Source: an uncultured bacterium
GTDB taxonomy: Bacteria; Cyanobacteriota; Vampirovibrionia; Gastranaerophilales; Gastranaerophilaceae
NCBI GenBank assembly: GCA_949292175.1
Contig: CASEYJ010000003.1
Location: 186,001-250,000 of the forward strand
Length of the DNA stretch: 64,000 bases
Direction: 5' to 3'
The translations under genes and the position numbers were made by a program. The notes under the pieces were generated by a model. It worked only from the letters and a program-made list of their open reading frames with translations. It was not told the origin of the DNA and ran no database searches. This document shows, one piece after another, positions 57,466 through 64,000 of this stretch (its first letter is position 1; every line of letters begins with the position of its first letter).

Positions 57466-58569
57466 ATGGAAAACATTTGGGATAAATACGCCAGAGTACT
57501 GGTAGATTACTCAACCGACGTACAAAAAGGCGATACTGTACAAATACGAGGAACAAGCATTTATACAAAAGATTTGGTTAAAGCTGTATATAAAAGAGTT
57601 TTAGAACGAGGCGGACACCCTATCCTCAGAACTTCATTTGAAGATTTTTCAGACATTTTCTTAAAATATGCTTCTGATGAACAATTGGATTACGTAGATG
57701 AAATTACAAAACTTGAATATGAAAAAATTGATAAATTCATCTCAATCGGCGGCCCTATGAATACAAAAAATTTGGCAAAAGCAGACATAAAAAAACTTGC
57801 AAGACGCGGAAAGGCTACAAAACCTTTGTCAGAACTTTTGATGAAACGTTCCGCAGACGGAACTGCAAGCTGGGTTATAGCAGATGTACCAACACATGCA
57901 CTTGCTCAGGAAGCTAAAATGTCTTTCGATGAATACTCTGACTTTTTGTTCAAGTCTTGTTACCTTGATCTTGAAGATCCGGTTGGCAAATTAAAAGAAC
58001 TGGACGAAAAACAAACAAAATGGGCAAACTACTTGAATGGAGTTAAAACGATTCACATAACAGGTGAAAAAACAGATATAACATTCAATGTAGAAGGCAG
58101 AAAATGGATTAGCTGTTCAGGTAAAAATAACTACCCAGATGGTGAAGTATTCACATCTCCGGTAGAAGACGGAATTAATGGCGAAATATATTTTGATTTT
58201 CCACAAATATACAGAGGAAACGAAGCACAAGGGGTACACCTCTGGATAGAAAACGGCAAAGTTGTAAAAGCAGAAGCCGAAAGAGGAGAAGAATACCTTA
58301 ATGCAATGTTAGATATGGACGAAGGATCAAGAGGAATTGGCGAAATCGCAATTGGAACAAATGACGAAATCCAAGATATAACAGGGAATATCCTATTCGA
58401 TGAAAAGATAGGCGGAGCAATCCACATGGCAGTGGGTGCATCATACCCGGAAACCGGCGGAAAAAATGTATCAGGATTACATTGGGATTTGATAAAAAAC
58501 ATGAAAAACGGCGGTAAAATATATGCCGATGATAAGCTAATTTATGAGAACGGCAAATTTTTAATATAA
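57466..58569 (+). CDS. M29-family aminopeptidase
   Basis: 367-aa metallopeptidase of the AmpS/PepS/aminopeptidase T type, cleaving N-terminal residues of peptides in the cytoplasm. Family blocks: VQIRGTSIYTKDLVKAVYK, SNVFTSPVEDG-like NYPDGEVFTSPVEDGINGE, MDEGSRGIGEIAIGTND, and GGAIHMAVGASYPETGG with the metal-binding His, ending SGLHWDLIKNMK. AAAGGAG precedes the ATG; seven upstream codons are open but fall in the terminator. Confidence 0.93.
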   Translation: MENIWDKYARVLVDYSTDVQKGDTVQIRGTSIYTKDLVKAVYKRVLERGGHPILRTSFEDFSDIFLKYASDEQLDYVDEITKLEYEKIDKFISIGGPMNTKNLAKADIKKLARRGKATKPLSELLMKRSADGTASWVIADVPTHALAQEAKMSFDEYSDFLFKSCYLDLEDPVGKLKELDEKQTKWANYLNGVKTIHITGEKTDITFNVEGRKWISCSGKNNYPDGEVFTSPVEDGINGEIYFDFPQIYRGNEAQGVHLWIENGKVVKAEAERGEEYLNAMLDMDEGSRGIGEIAIGTNDEIQDITGNILFDEKIGGAIHMAVGASYPETGGKNVSGLHWDLIKNMKNGGKIYADDKLIYENGKFLI

Positions 58570-58574
58570 GTTTG

Positions 58575-58602
58575 AGCCTCTGCTAAATGCAGAGGCTTTT
58601 TT
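58575..58602 (+). terminator. Terminator after the M29 peptidase
   Basis: Perfect 9-bp stem AGCCTCTGC/GCAGAGGCT followed by six T. Confidence 0.92.
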
Positions 58603-58707
58603 AATCTGTATGTAAAAATATGTAACAAGAAGAATAAAAAGTCTAAAGTTTTTCGAACACATAACCGAATAAAAAAAAGTACTTAGATTCACAAAAAGGA
58701 GTGTGTT

Positions 58708-58917
58708 ATGAAAGACAAAAAAATCCTCGACACAGATGAAATGATGGTAGATTACGCAGAAATGACAAGCTTTGATTTCAATTCATTAAGCTATAAACAA
58801 ATGTGCGATTTACAAAAAATCACAGAGAGTGAATATGATGAAAAGCCTATCCCGTTTAAATATGGCAAATTTGATTTGGTAGATTTATTTCATTCATTCA
58901 TTACACAGAAAGACTAA
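58708..58917 (+). CDS. Hypothetical 69-aa acidic protein
   Basis: No family recognised. Acidic, with repeated Asp/Glu, Tyr and Phe; KIPFKYGKFD-like IPFKYGKFDLVDLFHSF at the C-terminus. AAAGGAG lies 8 nt ahead of the ATG. It is followed by another small gene 21 nt later, probably in one unit. Confidence 0.65.
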   Translation: MKDKKILDTDEMMVDYAEMTSFDFNSLSYKQMCDLQKITESEYDEKPIPFKYGKFDLVDLFHSFITQKD

Positions 58918-58938
58918 CAATATTGAGGGCTCGTGATT

Positions 58939-59154
58939 ATGGATATGAAGGATATATTTGAAACCGGCTGTTTTTCACCGGGCTGGATAGAAAAAGAAAC
59001 AGAAGAAGCCCCTCCGGTACCAGCAAGAAAAGAGCTAAGCGTATTACTTGGCGAACTGGAGGAGATAAAAAGTAATATTGAAAATTTACAAGCGAAACAG
59101 TGGTACTTGGCAAAGCTAATACAATACCATAACGAAGGCTTTGCAAGGACTTAA
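58939..59154 (+). CDS. Hypothetical 71-aa protein
   Basis: No family recognised. A Pro-rich start (EEAPPVPARKE) leads into a coiled-coil-like helix (LLGELEEIKSNIENLQAKQW). GAGGG stands 9 nt before this ATG; an upstream in-frame GTG at 58933 is too close to it. Together with the 69-aa gene it forms a small unit closed by the terminator at 59217. Confidence 0.6.
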   Translation: MDMKDIFETGCFSPGWIEKETEEAPPVPARKELSVLLGELEEIKSNIENLQAKQWYLAKLIQYHNEGFART

Positions 59155-59216
59155 GTCCAACCTCTGTTAGGACGGCTGCCGAGATTTGGAGAGATAGTAA
59201 ATAGCATGAAAATAAG

Positions 59217-59243
59217 ATCACCTCAAAAGAGGTGATTTTTTAT
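59217..59243 (+). terminator. Terminator of the two-gene unit
   Basis: Perfect 8-bp stem ATCACCTC/GAGGTGAT, AAAA loop, followed by six T. Confidence 0.9.
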
Positions 59244-59325
59244 TAAAAAAAGGACTTGATTTTAAAAAATGTTTATAGTACATTAGTTCTTGCGGAAGTT
59301 GTTATAAAAATAATGACTTAAGTAT

Positions 59326-59402
<77 letters not shown>

Positions 59403-59403
59403 T

Positions 59404-59436
59404 AAAAGAGACTTTCAAAAGAAAGTCTCTTTTATT
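59404..59436 (+). terminator. Terminator after tRNA-Ile
   Basis: Perfect 13-bp stem (AAAAGAGACTTTC/GAAAGTCTCTTTT) with an AAAA loop, then TATTTT. The following 59437-59657 has only a weak ACAGC/GCTGT hairpin with six T (59514-59538) and a promoter. Confidence 0.88.
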
Positions 59437-59610
59437 TTGCAAAATTCTGTAACTAATAGTAATAGGTTTCTGAGACATTGAGACAGAGAAAAATTTAATA
59501 AAAAATCAAACAGACAGCACGATTGAGGCTGTTTTTTAGTATTGAGAATTGTGACTAGTAAACTGGTTCAAGAAGACAAAATTAAGTTAAATTTGCGACA
59601 TTTCCTATAT

Positions 59611-59639
59611 TTGTACGATATACCAATAATTTTTAAAAT
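59611..59639 (+). promoter_or_regulatory. Promoter of the UbiA/PEP/DUF3419 cassette
   Basis: TTGTAC, 17-nt spacer, TAAAAT, giving a leader of about 12 nt with no ribosome site before the ATG at 59658. Confidence 0.45.
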
Positions 59640-59657
59640 TATATAATTAAACTTAGC

Positions 59658-60590
59658 ATGGAAGAAAAAAATTTAAATATATTTAAACGGTTTTGGATTT
59701 ATCAAAAAGAAAGATTCCCTGTTTTCTCATATGGCTTAATGGTTTTTACATTTACTTTTTCTGCAATGTCATATTCAAAAATTTTAAGAGGAGAGTTAGA
59801 TTTTTCCTTTGTAACTTTCTTTATTGGCGCATTAACATCTTTTGGGTATTTTTTCTTGCTTAGAATTTTTGATGAGTTTAAAGATGCAGAAGATGATGCA
59901 AAATATCGTCCATATCGTGCTGTTCCAAGAGGTTTAGTCACATTTAAAGAATTGAAGTGGCTTGCAATAGTTATAATTATTTTTCAATTGGTTCTAAATG
60001 CAGTTTTTATTTCTAAAATGCTTTGGATATGGGGATTAGTAATAATTTATATGCTTATTATGGCAAAAGAATTTTTTGTTCGCAGTTGGTTAAGAAAGCA
60101 TCCTGTTGCATATTTAATTTCACATATGATGATTATGCCTGTAATAGATTTTTATACAACCGGACTTGATTGGAATAATGCAGGAACAAAATTGCCAAAA
60201 GGTCTAATAATATTTTTGATAGTTACGTTTTTGAATGGAATTGTAATTGAAATTGGCAGAAAAATAAGAGCCAGTGATGCTGAAGAAATAGGTGTAGAAA
60301 CATATTCATACCTTTGGGGCGAAAAAAGAGCCACAATAATTTGGCTGTGTGTTTTATTTACAACATTTATTTTTGCAAATATTGCTTGTTTTTATGCAGG
60401 ATTTGGGAAAATAACATTTGTCTTTTTAATAATATTTTTGGTTATTTGCGGTTGTCCTGCAATAGAATTTCTTAAAAATAGAAAGCAAAGAACAGCGGCT
60501 AAACTTGAAACAATGGCAGGGATTTGGACATTGGGCATGTATTTATCTTTGGGTGGTATTCCAATGATATTACACATTATAGGTGGTTAA
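59658..60590 (+). CDS. UbiA-family prenyltransferase
   Basis: 310-aa integral membrane protein with about eight helices. The first Asp-rich motif is FDEFKDAEDDAKYRPYRAVP (D72 to D80), the usual diphosphate/Mg site with the RPxR that follows it; the second is represented by EIGRKIRASDAEEIGVETYS (residues 198-216), matching the DxxGDxxxGxxT pattern loosely. Such enzymes attach prenyl chains to aromatic rings, glycerol phosphates or sugars; the acceptor is unknown. Asn is coded AAT only and Tyr nearly always TAT, unlike lpxA or thrC nearby. Stop and next start are adjacent. Confidence 0.85.
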   Translation: MEEKNLNIFKRFWIYQKERFPVFSYGLMVFTFTFSAMSYSKILRGELDFSFVTFFIGALTSFGYFFLLRIFDEFKDAEDDAKYRPYRAVPRGLVTFKELKWLAIVIIIFQLVLNAVFISKMLWIWGLVIIYMLIMAKEFFVRSWLRKHPVAYLISHMMIMPVIDFYTTGLDWNNAGTKLPKGLIIFLIVTFLNGIVIEIGRKIRASDAEEIGVETYSYLWGEKRATIIWLCVLFTTFIFANIACFYAGFGKITFVFLIIFLVICGCPAIEFLKNRKQRTAAKLETMAGIWTLGMYLSLGGIPMILHIIGG

Positions 60591-62969
60591 ATGAATAAAA
60601 AAATAGTTGGCGGAAAAGCTTATAATCTTGATATTCTAACAAAAAACGGAATAAATGTTCCAAAATGGTTTGTCGTAAATTCAGCTGATGATAATTTTGA
60701 GATTGATGAAAACAAACTGTATGCTGTTCGTTCTTCTGCAGTTTGGGAAGATGGAAATCAAAAATCTTTTGCAGGCCAAATGGAAAGTTATTTATATGTT
60801 AAACCTCAGGAAATAAAAGCGCGTATTCAAGATGTAATTGATTCTGCAAATTCAGAAAGAATAAAGTTTTATATAGAACAAAACAATATATTAGACGATA
60901 TAAAAGTTGGTGTAATTATTCAGGAAATGATAAACTCTGATGTTTCTGGCGTCGTGTTTTCATCTAACCCAATAACGGGAAAAAGAAATGAAATTGTAAT
61001 ATCAAGTGTTTTTGGTCTTGGAGAAGGACTTGTATCAGGTGAATTAAACGCAGATACTTACACTATTGAAAATGATAAGATTACAAAAAATATTATCGAA
61101 AAACCATATAAAATAGTCTTTGATAAAGAAAAGGGTATTGGGACAAAACGAATTAAAAACGAAACTCCAAGAGCACAAACTCTAACGGATAAACAAATAA
61201 AAGAACTTGTCGAAAAAACAAAAGAAATAGTTGATATATATGGGAAACCGCAAGATATAGAATGGGCTTATGAAGATGGTATTTTATACATTTTACAAAC
61301 AAGACCCATTACGACACTAGAAAACATTTCTGATAAATCACAGCAGGAAGTTATTTGGGATAATTCAAATATTATTGAAAGTTATTCCGGAGTAATCACT
61401 CCGTTGACATTTTCATTTATAAAAGATGTATATACCGAAGTTTATAAACAATTTCTTTTGATTATGGGAGTTGAACAAGAACTAATCGAAGAAAACTCAG
61501 ATATTTTTCAAATGCTCGGTTTAATCGAAGGAAGAGTTTATTACAATTTACTTAATTGGTACAGACTTTTGCGACTTATGCCAGGATATGAAATTAATGC
61601 AGGTTTTATGGAATCAATGATGGGAGTTAAGCAAAAACTTAATCAAATTCCTAAAGTCAAACCAAGTAAAAAAAATAAATATATAAGACTTTTTAATCTT
61701 TTAAAATCTTTGATATTTAACCTTTTTACACTACCAAAAGAAATTGAAAAGTTTTATAAACACATAGATATAACACTTTCTCCATATGAAAACGGGAAAT
61801 TAAAGGGTAAAAGTGCAAATGAACTTATAGAAATTTATTTTGAATTAGAATCAAAACTAATGAAAAAATGGCAGGCACCCTTGGTTAATGATTTTTACGC
61901 AATGATATTTTACGGACTTTTGAAAAAATCATTGTTAAAAGCAGACTCAAATGGTACTTTGCAAAATGATTTATTAACAGGTGAAACAGGCATAATTTCA
62001 ACAGAACCGATAAAACGTATCAAGCAAATTTCAAATAAAATATGCAAAGGAGAAAAGGTCGATGATGATATAAAAGAGTTTATTCAAAAATTCGGTAATC
62101 GATGTATCGGAGAATTAAAACTTGAAACAATTACTTATAAACAAGACCCGTCACTTTTGCAATTCATTATTAATTCATACGTAAAACAGGGAATTATTGA
62201 TATTGAAAAAGAATCCCAAAAGGAACAAGAAATTAGACGCAATGCAGAAAAAACCGTAAAAGAAAAAATTAAAAATCCGTTCTTTGGTTTTATATTAAAA
62301 AATGCCCGTCTAAGGGTTAAAAACAGAGAAAATCTTCGTTTTGAACGTACAAGATTGTTTGGTTTAGTTAGGGAAATATTTTTAGAACTGGGTAAAAATT
62401 TCGCATACGAAAATATTATTGAAACTCAGCGAGATATTTTCTACCTAACAAAAGAAGAAATTTTCAATTATGTATGCGGGACATCTGTTGATATTGATTT
62501 AAAAACTATAATCAAAAATCGTAAAGAAGAATATGAAATTTTTAAGAAAAAGAATCTGCCAGACAGATTTACAACGTACGGAGCAGTATATAAGGCAAAT
62601 CAATTCATTGTAAATAATATTGCTACTGATATAAAAGGAGATTTATCAGGAATCGGAGCTTGTGCAGGTATTGTCAGGGCAAAAGTTAAAATTGTTCACT
62701 CTGTTGAAGAATCCGAAGGATTGGAAAATTGTATAATGGTTGCCGAGCGAACAGATCCTGGTTGGGTCCCATTATTCCCAATTAGTAAAGGGATTTTGGT
62801 CGAGCGTGGCAGCATATTATCCCATAGTGCAATTGTGGCAAGAGAAATGGGAATTCCTGCAATAGTTGGGGTAAACAATCTTTTATCAACCTTAAAAGAC
62901 GGAGATGAAGTTGAAATGGATGGTTCAACCGGGAAAATAAGGATAATCAGAAATGAGCAAAGGAATTGA
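60591..62969 (+). CDS. PEP-synthase / rifampin-phosphotransferase-like protein
   Basis: 792-aa protein with three parts. Residues 1-242 are a PPDK/PEP-synthase ATP-binding domain (GGKAYNLDIL, YAVRSSAVWEDGNQKSFAGQ, ending LYILQTRPI). Residues about 250-680 are a helical region without a recognised family, at the place of the substrate domain in rifampin phosphotransferase. Residues 690-792 are the swivelling phosphohistidine domain, with H745 in GSILSHSAIVAREMGIPAIVG. The full PEP-synthase TIM barrel is missing. It therefore probably phosphorylates a substrate by way of ATP and phospho-His. It lies between UbiA and DUF3419 genes and overlaps the latter by 17 nt. Confidence 0.85.
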   Translation: MNKKIVGGKAYNLDILTKNGINVPKWFVVNSADDNFEIDENKLYAVRSSAVWEDGNQKSFAGQMESYLYVKPQEIKARIQDVIDSANSERIKFYIEQNNILDDIKVGVIIQEMINSDVSGVVFSSNPITGKRNEIVISSVFGLGEGLVSGELNADTYTIENDKITKNIIEKPYKIVFDKEKGIGTKRIKNETPRAQTLTDKQIKELVEKTKEIVDIYGKPQDIEWAYEDGILYILQTRPITTLENISDKSQQEVIWDNSNIIESYSGVITPLTFSFIKDVYTEVYKQFLLIMGVEQELIEENSDIFQMLGLIEGRVYYNLLNWYRLLRLMPGYEINAGFMESMMGVKQKLNQIPKVKPSKKNKYIRLFNLLKSLIFNLFTLPKEIEKFYKHIDITLSPYENGKLKGKSANELIEIYFELESKLMKKWQAPLVNDFYAMIFYGLLKKSLLKADSNGTLQNDLLTGETGIISTEPIKRIKQISNKICKGEKVDDDIKEFIQKFGNRCIGELKLETITYKQDPSLLQFIINSYVKQGIIDIEKESQKEQEIRRNAEKTVKEKIKNPFFGFILKNARLRVKNRENLRFERTRLFGLVREIFLELGKNFAYENIIETQRDIFYLTKEEIFNYVCGTSVDIDLKTIIKNRKEEYEIFKKKNLPDRFTTYGAVYKANQFIVNNIATDIKGDLSGIGACAGIVRAKVKIVHSVEESEGLENCIMVAERTDPGWVPLFPISKGILVERGSILSHSAIVAREMGIPAIVGVNNLLSTLKDGDEVEMDGSTGKIRIIRNEQRN

Positions 62970-64000
62970 AGCACGAGCAAAATTTAATAAAATAAGATAT
63001 GCAAACTGTTGGGAAGATCCTGAACTTTTACTTGAGGGATTTGATAATGGGAAAAAGTACATATCTATAGGTTCTGCAGGAGATAATTCACTATCATTGC
63101 TGATTAAAAATCCAGAAGTTGTCTATGCCGTTGATTTAAGTATTCCGCAAATTGCGTGTTGTGAACTAAAAAAAAATGCAATAAAATTTTTGGATTATGA
63201 AAACTTTTTGAAACTTTTAGGGTTTAAAGCCTGCGATAGTCGTCTTGAAATCTATACATCTATCAAAGAAAATTTGAGTTTACAAAGCAGATATTATTTT
63301 GAACACAATCCTGAGATAATCAAAGATGGAATTATCCAACAGGGGAAATTTGAACATTATTTTCAACTTTTTGCAAATAAAATTATGCCATTAGTTCATA
63401 ATCAGAAAAATTTAACAGAATTATTTTTACCAAAATCTATTCAAGCTCAAAGGATGTTTTATGACAGAACTTGGAATAACTGGAGATTTAAGGCTTTATT
63501 TAAAGTTTTCTTTAACAAATTTGTTATGGGACGTTTAGGCCGAGATAAGGAATTTTTTAAATATGTTGATACGGCAATGATTTCAAAAAACATCAAAGAA
63601 CGAGCAGATAGGGCTCTTCGAGATGTTCCGACTTGGAATAATCCGTACGTAAATTATATTTTATTAAACAATTTTGATTATGCTCTTCCTCATTACGCTA
63701 AAGAAGAAAATTTTGACATAATAAAACAAAATATTGATACTTTGGAAATTAGAACAGGTACAATAAATGAAGTTGCCACAAATTCCGGCATAAAGTTTGA
63801 CGGGTTTAATCTGTCTGATATCTTTGAATATATGGATAAGGACTTGTTTAAAGAAGTTTCTTCTCAATTATTATCGGTTTCAAATATAGGAGCAAAATAT
63901 TGCTATTGGAATATGATGGTAGACAGGCGAATTTCTGAAATTTTACCTGAAAACTTTGAGTATAAAAAAGAATTATCACAAAAACTTTATTTAAAAGACA
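62953..64000 (+). CDS. DUF3419 / BtaA-like protein, 3' part beyond the window
   Basis: At least 349 codons, running off the window end. It opens MSKGIEARAKFNKIRYANCW and shows the DUF3419/BtaA pattern: NCWEDPELLLEG, ISIGSAGDNSLSLLI (SAM-binding loop), YAVDLSIPQIACCELK and later RALRDVPTWNNPYVNYIL. BtaA itself transfers the 3-amino-3-carboxypropyl group of SAM to diacylglycerol to make betaine lipids. It overlaps the PEP-synthase-like stop by 17 nt, so it is coupled to the cassette. The start has GAAATGAG; no strong ribosome site. Confidence 0.82.
   Translation, partial: MSKGIEARAKFNKIRYANCWEDPELLLEGFDNGKKYISIGSAGDNSLSLLIKNPEVVYAVDLSIPQIACCELKKNAIKFLDYENFLKLLGFKACDSRLEIYTSIKENLSLQSRYYFEHNPEIIKDGIIQQGKFEHYFQLFANKIMPLVHNQKNLTELFLPKSIQAQRMFYDRTWNNWRFKALFKVFFNKFVMGRLGRDKEFFKYVDTAMISKNIKERADRALRDVPTWNNPYVNYILLNNFDYALPHYAKEENFDIIKQNIDTLEIRTGTINEVATNSGIKFDGFNLSDIFEYMDKDLFKEVSSQLLSVSNIGAKYCYWNMMVDRRISEILPENFEYKKELSQKLYLKD

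Noticed and set aside
60591..62969. Calling the middle cassette gene a phosphoenolpyruvate synthase or a rifampin-resistance gene
   Set aside because: The PEP/pyruvate TIM barrel is missing, and the central domain could not be matched to the rifampin-binding domain by eye; the cautious name is used.

Overview
The window is AT-rich chromosomal DNA (roughly one third G+C by eye) from a bacterium whose content points to an anaerobic, fermentative diderm. Signs of anaerobic life are EtfAB with an NfnA-type ferredoxin-NADP reductase subunit, rubrerythrin and a DUF1858 protein. The outer membrane is indicated by LpxA and a giant AsmA-like protein. Other markers are a stand-alone glycyl-tRNA synthetase beta subunit, a PBS-lyase-type HEAT protein and many short proteins without a recognisable family. 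There are no photosynthesis genes. My best guess is a non-photosynthetic gut cyanobacterium (Melainabacteria/Vampirovibrionia, order Gastranaerophilales); this rests on gene content and style, not on a database search.

Layout. 1-3 kb: nfnA, a Cys-rich miniprotein, etfB and etfA on the minus strand, divergent from glyS. 5-12 kb: a beta-lactamase-fold serine hydrolase, a lineage-type 490-aa membrane protein with an unusual leader, a GT-C-like membrane protein and an ADP-ribosyltransferase-fold protein. 12-19 kb: agcS transporter, uvrC (without its C-terminal HhH region), prmC, DUF3137, zinc-ribbon protein and rubrerythrin. 19-26 kb: AsmA-like protein, ugpC-type ATPase and a PAS kinase that lacks the phosphoacceptor His. 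26-36 kb: aroQ, murA, a double-HTH regulator, pth, HEAT protein, an intact PAS/GAF histidine kinase, then ssb with a DUF1537 kinase and PdxA-type dehydrogenase. 37-41 kb: rpmG, tRNA-Trp, secE, nusG, rplK, rplA, a coiled-coil protein and coaD. 41-49 kb: signalling genes (degenerate HD-GYP, short histidine kinase, GGDEF, HD), gyrB and a 0.5-kb hairpin-rich element with 25-nt terminal inverted repeats. 49-58.6 kb: phosphohexomutase, pheA, nagZ-like, dut, TM2, hom, thrC, lpxA and an M29 aminopeptidase. 59.3-64 kb: tRNA-Ile, then a compositionally distinct cassette (UbiA-type prenyltransferase, PEP-synthase/rifampin-phosphotransferase-like protein and a DUF3419/BtaA-like protein that runs off the end).

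Most transcription units end in clear intrinsic terminators, several shared by convergent genes. Strong sigma70-type promoters can be read upstream of nfnA, glyS and lpxA, and several genes appear to be transcribed leaderless. The most unusual items are the element at 42.6-43.1 kb, the UbiA/PEP/DUF3419 cassette, the structured leader at 8.5-8.8 kb, the ADP-ribosyltransferase-like protein, and a recurring theme of signalling domains that have lost catalytic residues.
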